Source of the DNA: Sweltsa coloradensis
Taxonomy: Eukaryota > Arthropoda > Insecta > Plecoptera > Chloroperlidae
Direction: 5' to 3'
Assembly (NCBI GenBank): GCA_024449915.1
Contig: JAMZAV010001857.1
Coordinates: 1 to 64,000 of the forward strand
DNA length: 64,000 nt
In this document: positions 20,330-31,665 of the stretch, piece by piece
Numbering within the stretch: position 1 is the stretch's first letter
How the letters are laid out: each line of letters opens with the position of its first letter
Made by a program: the position numbers and the translations under genes
The notes under the pieces: generated by a model
Database searches by the model: none
What the model saw: only the letters and a program-made list of their open reading frames with translations
Told to the model about the DNA's origin: nothing

Positions 20330-20960
20330 ATTTCTCGAGTGTAGTGGAGGGAGGGGTAGGAAGCCAGATTTTGCCTAAGTCACTTTTCTGTCTGTCCATG
20401 TAAAGTTTCATGGTAAAAATCAAATATGACCGCCAATTGACATGAGTTTTTTTATGACTTTCAAACACAAGTTTTTTTGCGACGGGCAGTTTTTAATGGA
20501 CTCTGCAGCGACCGAGTTTTAAGGGAAATATTGGTGTTGAAATAATCCTAAAATTCGCCGGGAATATGGAATGTACGCAAGGACATTAAAAGCACACCTA
20601 TAATTTAGGAATTCAAATTATAGTAATTGTCAGTGAAAAAATTTACTTTGATGTACAGCTCATCAGGTTGAGGAAATGAAAATTAGTGACAAGAAAATAA
20701 ATTTTGTCTTAAAAACCACAAATTTGTAACATCTCTTAAGTTACAAAAAAATACTTATTTTAATTTTTAATTAGATTTCATAAGAAAGAGAAATTTTGGG
20801 TCTGAACTCGTAGACAGACCCTAGTTCTTTGGGATAATTTCATCCAATTTTGCAAGTGATTAAAATGACTTTGGAAGGAAGAAGACTACAGAAGCCCAGA
20901 AAGAGACTCAAGATGACCCACAGGCAAGAGGAGAGACCAGCAAGGATGAGGAAGAGAATT
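20330..20960 (+). repeat. Rep-4 copy
   Basis: Blocks AATGGACTCTGCAGCGACCG, GAATATGGAATGTACGCAAG, GGGTCTGAACTCGTAGACAG and GGCAAGAGGAGAGACCAGCA follow the order of the 11100-12480 copy. Confidence 0.65.
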
Positions 20961-22299
20961 GTCTTACTTAGGCCTAGCTCCAAAGAGGTTTTTTGTTCCC
21001 TTATTATATAGGCCTACCTATGTTTTCATTCAATATCTCTTCTACACTATGCTACACTTACTCCAACGAAAGAATGCAGATGCTTGGTAGTGGAGGGGGT
21101 AGAATGAATGCGCGGTAAAAACAATGTCGCCTTTGTGAATGAAAGAGAAATATCTTTTACCAACGCAAGCAAAAATTATCTTTGCTAGATCACAGAGTTC
21201 CTCCGTGTGCAATATCCACGCTGAGCTAGCATGAATAGAATTGACAAAGCTGTTATGTTGGGCATTCTTTTGTTGGGACCACTATATACATTATATTATT
21301 TTTATGTTAAAATGTTAAGAGCCCAATGACTACTAGAGGCAAGGATTTTCCGTGGCATGTTTATTTGCGAAGTTGGACTTAAAGTGAAAATTTCAATTAT
21401 TTGTGTGGTCATGATCACATAACAAGATGTTCTATGCAGAAATTTATTCACAAAATGACGCAAAAAAATTGTTCTCGCGAACTTGGCGTATTGGACTTAA
21501 GTGAAAAACTACTATGTGTGGTTATGAACACGTGATGTTCTATGCAGAAATTTATTTGTGAAATGACGCGAAAAAACTATGTTCTCCCGAAATCGGCACC
21601 TTTTCTCTTATCACAAATTTAATGTGAAATTTTCATGTTTTTTAACTCAAATCCTTTGTTCGGCACATCAGCCCACAAAAAAAGCGTTTTATGAGGGATA
21701 GGAATTAAACCATTTAAATTATTTGTTGATCATTACAATGTTGTACAAATACAATAGGCCTACTAAATCAGTTCTGTGACTTGAGTGGGTAGACTCTAAA
21801 TACGATTTTATTTTATTTTACAAGCCCCTATGATATATTTTCAGCCATAAGGGGCATAGAGCTCACAAGTCACTAGCGTCCAGATGGCATAGGCCTACAT
21901 TGGAATGCTGCCGGGATGCGTCGGTCTAAGGATGCGTTGAGTGTACGCCTATTTACAAACAATCAAGAGTTTATTGATCGTCTCAAGGGAATGCGATAAT
22001 TAGGACGCGAGCTCCATTTAATTCCAGGAACACTCGCCATTGTCAAAGTCAACTATCGTGAAAACATCTCCATACGCGTTTGGCAAACTACAAATAAATT
22101 TTCTTGAACACAACAACCCAAGCGTTTATAACGGAATTTAGTCAAATAAAACTTTCTTAGCAGGTTATTTATATTAATTATCTCGACAATTAGGCTATAT
22201 TAAAAATAGATACAATGTTGATTCGTAATAGCTGGCGATAGATTTACCGATCTTCACTGGCGTAAGTCAGAAGAATGTACCAACTCTATAACACAAATA
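20961..22299. other. Unassigned, with a two-copy tandem repeat and a SINE-A tail
   Basis: 21373-21600 holds two tandem units of about 118 bp sharing TTGGACTTAA, GATGTTCTATGCAGAAATTT and AAAATTGTTCTCGCGAA-like blocks. 21775-21815 is a SINE-A tail piece (GAGTGGGTAGACTCTAAATA). The rest is not recognised. Confidence 0.5.
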
Positions 22300-23337
22300 C
22301 AGTAAGATCCCTCTTATCCGAGTTGGATGAGACCAGGGGCACCTCGGATTTGCAAAAAACTCGGATGGCGCGTTTCATTTGTTTATTTGCTCTCGTAGCA
22401 TAGCCACACATGTAATGGATAAAGGAACATAAAATACACACGATACACTTCATACAGGGTATACTAAATGATTTAATAGCTTGTAAATCAAGCTCACAAA
22501 CACACGTACACAATTAGGCCTACATGTCGTAATAAAAACGTATGTCTAGGCCTAAACTCGACGCAGTAGGCCTAGGCTAGGCCTACAATGCAAACATAGG
22601 CCTAGGCTAGGCCTAGGCCTAGCTCTCTTTCTCATGTGGGAAAACCTCTCACTACTATATCCCGCGCTGAAGCTCTCGTCGCAAGATAAGCCTGGGAAAG
22701 AAAGAACATAAGCCCAGGAATAACAATCCTATGCGTCGTGATAACGAATTTCGTGAATCGGTTGAAAGATGATTGCATTGCGAATTCTACTTCTACACCC
22801 AACCATCTTTGTCAGTCAGCTGTGAGTGTGAGTTGGTTGGATCGTACGCGCATCTCGTACTGCGCAGACGGCAGTGTCCAAGATTTATTGCCGCATCTTT
22901 CTCTCTTGCACTCACTCGTGGCATGGGCGCGACTCGCCGAGATGGACGGAAGCACGTGATAGCTTACAACGCGCTCTGTCGTCAACTCCAGTTACTCTTT
23001 AGGCAGCGGGCACGCTCCGCGGGAAAGACCGCAACCACGTAGCGCGTAATTTAAACTAGTGAATTAGCCTAAAAACGGCCGCGAAATATACCCGGATCTT
23101 AAAATCGGCTCCGGGTAATTTCTGGAACCGGGTACCCGATGTCATCCCTACACGTAAGGCACGCCTACAAATGGATGCGAGTACATTTAAAAAAGTGCGG
23201 CGCGGCGTCTGTAATTATTTTTATGTTTTATTTACGTATTTAAAACTTTATTTTTTTTTTTTTTTTTTTTTTTTGGGGGCGGCTCGGTTAACACGGTACA
23301 TCGGATAAGAGGAGATCGGATAAGAGGGATCTTACTG
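22300..23337. mobile_element. pogo/Tigger-like non-autonomous element
   Basis: A 1038-bp element with perfect 22-bp TIRs beginning CAGTAAGATCCCTCTTATCC, flanked by TA (22298-22299, 23338-23339). The right end repeats ATCGGATAAGAG twice. The interior holds a cluster of TAGGCCTA words (22515-22620) and a T homopolymer near 23250. It contains no transposase. Perfect TIRs suggest it is one of the younger insertions here. Confidence 0.9.
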
Positions 23338-23525
23338 TACTAAGTATATTTTAATCTGCTATTTGAATTACATGAAATAAAACTTGGCAACACAGATTTA
23401 TAAATTACTATTCATGGGATGAAGCACACAAAATATATAATATGTTTACGGTATTGGTGCGTTGGTTAAAATAATTGCACATTGTGGCGAGATTCAAGGC
23501 ATGATGACACTATCTCTAGCTTATA

Positions 23526-24035
23526 GTTGGATGAGCAAAGCAAAGACTTCAGTTTCACTGACCCCCCAAAAAATTAGCTCGGGTGTTTTTTTTTGTCTGT
23601 TTGTTCCCTCTCTACCGGGCAAACGGCATATGCGATCTTGATGAAAATTATAGGGGACCTTCGAAATCTCTGAACTCAAGACTTGCTACGTTTTTGGGTA
23701 CAATCGAAGAAATATTTCTCATGAATATCGTACTTGATTTTTTTCTATTTTTAATGCAATATTTCGGTGAAATTTGGCTTGCGAAAGGGGAAACGGCTAA
23801 TCCGATCTTGATGAAACTTTAAGGGAACGTTGGAAATCATTAAAATTAGGTATGTTATGATTTTAGGGACATTTGAAGAAATATTTCTCATAGAAATCGT
23901 ACTTTTACGATTTTTTTCCCGATATTTTCGTGATGTTTGGATCAATTATGACCAAACAGGTGGGGCTAAAACGTTCATATTTTAAATGGACTAATGGTGA
24001 TGTATTGCTTTTTGAAAGAAAAAGTTGAAAAAGTT
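23526..24035 (+). repeat. Rep-1, near-complete copy
   Basis: Begins with the GGATGAGCAAAGCAAAGACT block, then CAAAAAATTAGCTCGGGTGT, both bipartite halves, and the 3' segment GGGGCTAAAACGTTCATATT with TTTTGAAAGAAAAAGTTG. The same 3' segment is present, twice, at 36940-37200. Confidence 0.85.
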
Positions 24036-24179
24036 TGAAATAGGAAATAGTATTGGAAAATACAATAGCTGTTCAATTACATGGCAGAAAACATCAAAAG
24101 GAAAAATTAGAATTATAAAAACATATTTATTCCATGCTTTTATCATCAATAAACAGCTGAAATTCTTTCTCTTTTCACT

Positions 24180-24540
24180 TTTTGAACTTCCTAGTGTAAC
24201 GCCACTGATCACAGACGTAGGCTCTAATGCTGTCCTATAAACAATGACGTGCGGATGAAGTAGTATTTCATAATCAGGAACACTCACTGTTCCTTCCTTG
24301 CATCTGCTTTATATCTTGTCACAAGGTCACGAGCATTGGCTCAGTGGGTAGGGTAGGGGGGGGGGGGGGGGCTGGGGCTGGAATGGAATATATCAAGATA
24401 AGGAAGGCCAGCCTTTGCACTATCTCTATTCCCAAGTGCGCTTTCGATTTCTAGCAGATTGAAAACATTAGAGATGTTATGGTAATAATTTATTTACGCG
24501 GTATAATTGTGGAAGATCGCACGAGGGGTGAGACAGGAGG
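24180..24540. repeat. Rep-5 copy
   Basis: Matches 61684-62060: CTATAAACAATGACGTGC, AGTAGTATTTCATAATCA, CATCTGCTTTATATCTTGTC, CTAGCAGATTGAAAACAT and GGAAGATCGCACGAG. It contains a G homopolymer (24357-24371). The left end of the next transposon abuts it, so that element may have inserted into Rep-5. Confidence 0.75.
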
Positions 24541-27168
24541 GTACGTACGGGGTCCCAAAAAATTTTTTTTTTGAAAAATGAAAGTCTCACCATTCAAAAA
24601 GTTTAATAATACCATCAAATTAACACTTGTAAAATTTAAGTTAATTTGGTTGAAGCTTAGAGGTCCCCCAAGGGCTTCCAAAGTGGCTTTATTTAGCCAA
24701 AAAAGCTCCAAACCATTCACAATTAATGCGGTGACGTATTAATAGCATACAATGATATTTCATATTATTGGAGAGGTCTTGAAAGGTACTTTCTATAAAT
24801 ATCTACCAAATTAATAGTTATGAGTTTAGCTTAGCAGTTAATCTATTTAAAAATTGGAGGAAAACCATAATTTATAGACTTTTATCTAGATTCGCGACAT
24901 TACGACAGTATCTACGTTCTTTGTCATCGAGGCTACATGTGAATTAGTTCATCACAATTGCATGTGGTAAACTTTTTTCGTTGCAGTTCAACTACTTGAA
25001 GCAAAAACTGCTTCTGTTGCTCGTTCTTGGTTGTTGCGTTAAAATCTTATGAGATCAACACCCCGCTCGGCACAGTCGTTGTCTCATTGATGCAGGCCAA
25101 GTGAGTGACGAGGATTGCTTGCAGCATCCTTAAAGGACTGCGTTTCTGGCCAGGCTTCAACGGGAATGTCAAGTAAACTATCGCCGTTTAGAAACTCTAA
25201 GTAGTCGTCCCTTGGGTGTAACATCGAGAGCTGTTCAGTTAAGAACAACTTAACTGTGTCTTAATGCCACTATAAGTGGGACTTGTTGTTCTATAGGTTC
25301 ATGCGTATTGAGCGTAGACTAGTTTTCCTTGTAGGCCTACTTCTTAAAAAATAGCATTTCTGGTCCAGTTGATGGTCCAAGACAAAAACTGAATGCATCT
25401 GCCAGTAGAACTTCAAACAGATGATGTCGACAGGCTAACCAAAGCAAATCTCTACCAATTTCATTTTCTAGTAGCATACCAGCTCCATTGAACTTGCCAG
25501 TAGTTGAAGCAGTTGTGTCAAAACTCAAAACACACCTAATACATGTAAATCACAGTTCCATGACTGAATGTGTTCAAGAACAGATACAGCTGCATCTTTG
25601 CATGTCCCAGAAACCCAGATGCTAGCTTCGTAACGCCAAGAAGTTTTGTTGAGCCGTCCACAAGTGAGGAAACTAAAACCGGTAACCGTTCAACAAGACC
25701 AGTCTCGACACCACCCACACACAGGTGACATCCGGTAAAACCATCCACACAACACACAACATATTTAGTAGCACAATATTCCATCTTAATTCTCTCTGCA
25801 GTTTCACGGCGACAAAGTTGACGCTGTCGGTGGACTGTACTTTTAGATAGCACTGTGGTGGAAGTTAAAGATCCTACTATATTGAGAACAAAATCCATGA
25901 TCATGGTAGACTTCCAAACTGATGTTTGTACGGTCCAATACAGCAGAAACTTTGGGGGAAAAGACACATTTACGGTGTTTGCGACTACTGCATGTGCTAG
26001 GCCTAGTGTTCGGTGTGGAAGTAATCGCAGATACATGCTCCCTTCCAGAATTTTCTTCTTGGGACTCATTGGGAGCAGAATTTGCTGAAGTAGACATTAC
26101 TGGAGACTTGTTTGCTACAGCTGCTGTATGCACGGGTTTGGCTACCTGCTCCCTACGTTTGGCAGATCGTGTCTCTAGGGCTGCGAGGTTTCTGTCAACA
26201 GGCCCAATGGATCCTGTGCTGGAATCTTGTTTTAGCTTCAGGAACTATCGGTCTTCTCCATTCTTAAAGTTAGCTGATCAGCATTGGCATGACTGATATC
26301 AAATAGCTTGTCCTATTTTTACTGTACTCTGACTGATGTAGGCCTAGTTGGTCCATTTTGTAACTCTTACTACGATGTTAAATTAAAGCAACTTGTTTGC
26401 CATAGAGATTTTTTGATCGTCTTGATTATGTGATGTTTTTGTCTAATTGGTAAACGTGACTACAGCCAGTATGGTAGGCCCTACTGCTTGATTATGTACC
26501 TACTCTTAAGTGCACTTTTGCCCAGTGTAAGTTTTTGTACCCGGTGGTAAAAAACAAAGTTCCCAATCACATCTCGACCAAAATAAAGAAACATAGGCCT
26601 AGGCCTAAATCAAAATATAAATACAATAATAACAATATATATTTGTATGGTGTAGGCTATATAAATAGGTAGGCCCCTACAGCATAATATAACTCAGATC
26701 AATTCAATGAGAACCCCCACTAAATCCGAATCTTTTGTTTAGTGCAATTAATTTCCAGAAATCACGCTTTCTTTGAGTAACGCATCCCTATGGTGTTGTC
26801 TACAGTTCTGCGTCCCCGGACTGAAAATGGTTATATGTTGTATGATTTCACCACATGGGTAGGCCTACAGTGCAAAGACTAAGGTGTAGGTACTTGATGC
26901 TACCTTCACTTAGCATGTCCACTAACCCAAAAAATAAAAATTCCATGCAAAACAACTAAAAACACAAAAACCGGTAAATGCATGTTTTCCTGGCATATAT
27001 GAGAATTTGGGAGCCCCTGGGGGACCTCTAAACTTACTCCGAATGGGCTATAATTTTATAAGTGCAAATAAAAAGTCTAAAGGAAACTTTTTGGAGGGTG
27101 AGGCTTACTATTTTTAACTTTTTGTTTTTTTTGTGGCATTTTGGGACACCCTAGCCGGTACAGGGTGG
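24541..27168 (-). mobile_element. DNA transposon with ACRHH-type protein, decayed
   Basis: Inverted ends of about 150 bp, 24541-24700 and 27005-27168, align at TTGGGGGACCTCTAA, TTTTAYAAGTG, AAACTTTTTGRAKGGTGAG and GGGACMCC-TA. The right end finishes TTTTGGGACACCCTA. The protein remnant at 25090-26250 lies between them on the minus strand. The element is about 2.6 kb. Exact termini and target duplication are not resolved: GTAC occurs next to both ends. Confidence 0.7.
25090..26250 (-). pseudogene. Putative transposase with FDTTAS and ACRHH motifs, frameshifted
   Basis: Open pieces on the minus strand come in order. N-terminal 26250-25850 has a Ser/Asn-rich linker then SAVLDRTNISLEVYHDHGF. 25830-25536 has LSKSTVHRQRQLCRR, CVDGFTGCHL, ERLPVLVSSLVDGSTKLLGV. 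25528-25337 has FDTTASTTGKFNGAGMLLE, DLLWLACRHHLFEVLLADAF and GPSTGPE. Near 25215-25140 comes LHPRDDYLEFL. Frameshifts or stops lie near 25850, 25530 and 25330. From memory this resembles a widespread uncharacterised invertebrate protein family; its TIR setting here argues it is a transposase. The superfamily is not named. Confidence 0.65.
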
Positions 27169-28265
27169 GGAATTAACATAACGCATTGATTGTGTAGACC
27201 CCATATGTTGTAATGGAGAGCGACAATTTCATCTAACTAAGGGAAAGGGATCTTTGTACTTTTTTTTTTAACAATTATGCCTATATAGTGTTATTTTGCA
27301 AATAAAAAAATTGATAATTTTTACATTTCACTCTAATTTATATTTTACTCGACGCAGCCAAGTCCATCATCGTAAAAAAAAATACGAATTGTATCTTACA
27401 GTTACAACAACAACACAGCAGTCTTTTGGCTAGGGACGAATATTTAATGCCAAAATAATCTCGGGAACTCATTTAACATTAATTATTTAACAGTTATTTA
27501 CCATCCTGTGTCTGTACCTAAATAATAACTGGATATAAATTTCTAATTTTAGGCTTTCGAGACCCCGATATTATCATATTTTAAATTAATTAATTGGGAC
27601 ATTTATTATTTAATTAGGCCTATCCTGAGGATAGTCCACATACTTTGGGCTGAAATGTGAACACAACCAAATATATTCGCGCGGCGAAATGACCCCAGCA
27701 ATTTATTTTAATAACACATAAATAACTTACAACCCCAAAACGCATAAGTACGGAATGATGATTAAATACTATTGGGTTGCTTTTGTATGTTGATGCTCTC
27801 ACCCAACATCATATCAAATAAATGATTGCCCAAGGAAGGCTCAGTAGTAACAATTTAATTTTGTTTCATATAGGCCTAACTATCATCCTGTAAAAAAAAT
27901 ACATTGTATAATAATAACGTGATGAATGCGCAGCAAATACACCGCAACAATAATTTTTATCTAGTTTTAATTTTAAGCAAAGAAGCATCTTAATTTCAAA
28001 ACAGCAAGTTATCTGATTTCAAATACAAATTCAAAATTTGCGCGTCATTAGTGTTGAAGTAGTTACACAAGTATGCGCTACAAGCGCTAGGATCGAATTG
28101 TTGACTGAGCAGAAGTGACCGGCAACCAATTAACTTCCTACTTATCTGCTAGGTTGTGCAACTATCAGTGTCACAACTCACAACTAGCGCGCTCTATAGT
28201 GTAGGTAGCCGACAAGTGAGCAGGCTGAAATAGGTAAAAGCTATTACTCTGAGAACACTAGAAAC
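27169..28265. other. Unassigned AT-rich DNA
   Basis: No repeat match or coding motif recognised over about 1.1 kb. The 60-codon minus frame at 27620-27802 is unsupported. Confidence 0.3.
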
Positions 28266-28602
28266 CCAAAGCTTTTATCTTTTATACCTTACGTATCAAT
28301 CAACTTAAATGCAAATGTTCCCGGGTACTCAACACATGACTCGCTCACTCGTCTAACAATGACTTTGGCGTTTTCCGTTTTCGTCTATATATAGTCGTCT
28401 AAGGCGCCTCTATACCCGGAATGCGGGAGACCCAGGTTCAAACAATGGTCAGGATAGATTTTTTTATTTCTGGATTATTTTATTATTTCAGGAAAATTTA
28501 AGAACGTGTTTTGAAATATGCATATATAAAGTAGGGCCTAGTACTAAGGCCTATGGAAAACATAGCCTGTACTTTTTTAAAAATTTAAATGTCGATAAAT
28601 AT

Positions 28603-29009
28603 TTAAATAATAAATAAATAAATTTTATTTAGAGTCTACCCACTCAGTTATATAACTGATTTTCAGTGGGGGACTTTAAATCAAACAAAGCGACCAAGCC
28701 AACCCTGCAGTCCCCGACGCAATCGACGAGTGAGCGATAACCAACCAAAGATCAATATTTTTTTAATAGGAAATATAGCAATCAGTGTATGGACAGTGCG
28801 AATCAAGCCAGAATCAACAAGGCCGATTCAGAACAACCGTGAAATTTATTATGTGCTTCGTTGCTAGGAGGGCTCCAAAGTCACCGTTTCCAAACTCCTA
28901 AGACAAGAACTGATGGACTTAAAAAACTTCTGACTTTGACGGGAATCGAACCCTGGACCTTCTGCATTGGAAGCAGATACGCTAACCACAAGACCAACGA
29001 GCCACACAG
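28603..29009 (-). repeat. SINE-A, full-length
   Basis: On the minus strand: head GTGTGGCTCGTTGGTCTTGT, GGTTCGATTCCCGTC; body CAGTTCTTGTCTTAGGAGTT, GGTGACTTTGGAGCCCTCCT; 3' half GGCCTTGTTGATTCTGGCTT to CACTGAAAATCAG, GAGTGGGTAGACTC and an AATAA-type tail. About 405 bp. Upstream of its head (29011-29060) is the sequence that precedes the AAAT tail at 265-310. Confidence 0.9.
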
Positions 29010-29149
29010 ATCCTATTCAGTTTAGAAACTGATTTAGGCCTACAAAGGAGGACAACGAAATACGAGTAAAGATTTTAAGGTTTCTCCGAGCTTGATTTTG
29101 GGTAGCCTTGAGCGTGCATGATTCAATACACCTTGGTCACCGCCTAGGC

Positions 29150-29819
29150 CAGGGGCAGTAACCTTTTTTGTCTTAGGAGACAATTTTATAGAAAATTTGA
29201 AAGTGATTGCTAGCTGGAACCATAGTAGGATAATTGAATAATAATTACATCATATATTTTAAGTTTTATTTTTATAGGGTAAAAATGTATGACAATGTTT
29301 TAACTTTGATGTATAGTGAGGTGTTGAAATGGTAATTTTGTGGTTGAATTTTTGATGCAATAATTTGAAAATGTGGTCTGTTTGTGGACAGTTTAACTTT
29401 ATACCTGATAATTGTTAAAACAATGCTTTAAAACACGTGTACGCACAAACAGGTAGAACCTGCACAGCTCGTGGCTTCTTCCGCAGTTCAGCACAGTATT
29501 TTCGGATATGACATGGGAAAACTGTTCTATGACTTCAAAAAAGTCACTTAAAGTTACTTTTTTATTAGAAGAAAACTTCACAAATTACACAAAGTGTAAA
29601 ACCACTACATTATACAATCAATAACACCGAATTTGTCAGTCCAATCACTGTTACTGTTAATACGAACGATTTTCATTGGATATTCCGTGTTTATTTGCGT
29701 CGTTCATGTTGACAGCTGCAAAAGGTTGACTTAGATGACTTTACATTTTAGAGAATTTTCTTGACAAAACTATAGAGCCAGGCTAGACCCACTCAAAAGC
29801 CGCAGGTTCCCGACCCCTG
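29150..29819. mobile_element. hAT-type element, 670 bp
   Basis: Perfect 8-bp duplication GCCTAGGC (29142-29149, 29820-29827). Ends are CAGGGGCAGTAACCTTTTTT and the complement CAGGGGTCGGGAACCTGCGG, the CAGGGG-CAACCTTTT style common in hAT elements. The interior is AT-rich with no recognised transposase; the small minus frame at 29399-29581 is unassigned. Confidence 0.9.
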
Positions 29820-30079
29820 GCCTAGGCCAACATTAAAAAAATCGATAAAATTAATTGTTTTAAGAACAAAAGCATTGACGTTTATTAAATCTTACACATT
29901 TGCAGTCTATTTTTCAATTTATTAATTTTTGTAGGTTTTCATTTTGTTAGCAGTTCTAGGCCTAAGTAGCCTACACTGGTCATAGGTGTCTGTTTGGCCT
30001 TTCGGCTATATGGCATCAAACAAACAGACATTCTCACAGCGAATGCCGTTCCGCTAGACCTGCGTTGTAAGACTTGTTT

Positions 30080-30490
30080 GCTGCACCCACTCGTCTAATG
30101 AAGTAGGCTAGCAAAATAAGGCAATAAGCCCATTTTCCAAAATTAGAGCAAAATTGGGATAAATTCTAAATTATTCTGCAAGTTTTAGCTCCAAAATATG
30201 CAATTAATTTGATAATTAGGCATTGAAATCAACATTTATGTGTTAACGTATAGTTGGCAGTTGGCACCATGACAGTAAAAAAATTATCCAACACGCCTAG
30301 CTTATTCCAATTAAGTTCAATATTTGTGTATGTGTAGGGCCTAATGCGTGTTCGTTTCACTGAAGGGTGGTGATTGCAGTGCTCTTTTTATGACAAAATG
30401 ATGCCTTTACCTTGAGTTTAGGCCTACCTATACAGATTTTTTTTTTTAACAGAATGAGAACTTTTTATTTGCCATTTCTCAGGGTCCCTA
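30080..30490 (+). repeat. Rep-7 segment, uninterrupted copy
   Basis: Matches 56080-56219 plus 56663-56985: AGCAAAATAAGGCAAT, ATCAACATTT-TGTG, GCACCATGACAGT, TGATGCCTTTACCTTGAGTT and TTTCTCAGGGTCCCT. This is the empty-site version for the SINE-A inserted in the other copy. Nature of the parent element unknown. Confidence 0.75.
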
Positions 30491-30574
30491 CCCATTGCTT
30501 TAAATTTACGTTTACTCGGTGCCAGTAAAAACTTTCTTGTGGCAATAGAATACTTTTAAATCGGGAAATATCAC

Positions 30575-30965
30575 ACATGTGGATTCCTTTAATTAAATGG
30601 GCCATCAAAGCCCAACTCGCAACCTTCTCGTGGTTTGGCCCGTTAGTAGGGGAGTTTCACTCCCTGAAACTTATGGCGAGCTCTGGGTCGTCATCGGGGA
30701 ACATTCCCCTTCCCTTCAACTACCTCCCTGACGGTGACGACAATGACGAAACAGACGGAGGATGATGACACAGACGAAGACGACCGTGACGTGGGGGAAC
30801 CCGTGCCCTCCCCATATGCTTGTGGCTGGTTCTGACCAGCACAGGCCTGTCCACCCCGCATCTCCCCTTGGAAAGTATATATGGTGGTAACTCACACTTA
30901 TAGAAATTGTTTTATCTTGGAGGCGCGAATAATCTTAGCTGTTAAAGCGCCCTAAAACTACTAAT
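30575..30965 (+). repeat. Rep-6 copy
   Basis: Matches 57435-57840 in inverse orientation, including GTTTGGCCCGTTAGTAGGGG, TCACTCCCTGAAACTTATGG, GACACAGACGAAGACGACC, CTGGTTCTGACCAGCACAGG and AGCGCCCTAAAACTA. An acidic frame (DDDTDEDDRDVGEPVPSPYA) is partly kept between copies, so it may descend from coding DNA, but no family is recognised. Confidence 0.75.
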
Positions 30966-31580
30966 ACTAATAGGCCTACTTTAATTAAATCTTTGCTGGT
31001 AAAAACTTTGTTTAATGTCAATAGCATAGGCCTACCTCTAGGCTAATACCATAGGCCTAACTAAATTAGTTAGTTTTAAAACGTAAAGTTAAACGTTAAA
31101 GTTTTAAACGTCTCATCAAAATAACACGTAAATCACTAAAGTACTAATGGGCCTATGGACAAAGTAATATTGTGGTCGTTAAACATTAAACGTACAATAT
31201 GATTGTCTCTAATGTAATTTGTAACAATAAATATATGCGATGTAATAGTTGGAAACTTCTTCTTGAGAGTTTGGCCAACCTGGTATTTCGCTTGGCAACA
31301 CGGCACCAGCAGCCTTCTGCCTCTGCTTCTGATCGAGTGGATAGAAACGCACCAAGAGAACTGCCACCTCGAAAGTGTTTCATACCAAAATAAACTGTAT
31401 AGTTGCGTATATATGCTATTTACAGACGTAAATTTCATTCAATAAATATTGGCAGAAGGCTTTAAAAGTATTAAAAGTGTCCTAATTGAAATCACAAAAC
31501 TTTTACGCTCGTTTTGAGTCGGCGTGCACGTCTGCTGGGTTGAAGGAAGCGTACGCATCGCTCTGCACCGCCCGAGCTCT
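30966..31580. other. Unassigned
   Basis: Overlapping frames on both strands around 31136-31445 show no family motif. Several TAGGCCTA words occur near 30972, 31026 and 31052. Confidence 0.3.
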
Positions 31581-31665
31581 GTGGTCTCTGATGGCCAACG
31601 GTTAGCGCGCTCGTTTTGTACGCAAAAGGTCGCCGGGTCGAGTCCCAACTGGGAAAACTTTTTAA
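31581..31665 (+). repeat. tRNA-like SINE head
   Basis: TGATGGCCAACGGTTAGCGC (box A-like) and GGTCGCCGGGTCGAGTCCCA (box B) in tRNA spacing, followed by a T-rich stretch. The anticodon loop lacks a U at position 33 and the acceptor stem does not pair, so it is a SINE-type relic. Confidence 0.5.

Larger units (their letters stand above)
28266..30115 (+). repeat. Rep-3 copy with two insertions
   Basis: Starts ATCAACTTAAATGCAAATGT, TCCCGGGTACTCAACACATG and includes a tRNA-like GTCTAAGGCGCC with GACCCAGGTTCAAAC. It continues after the SINE-A at 29050-29149 (ATACACCTTGGTCACCGC) and after the hAT at 29828-30115 (CTATTTTTCAATTTATTA, CCCACTCGTCTAATGAAG). The uninterrupted sister copy is at 14960-15620. 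Confidence 0.75.
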
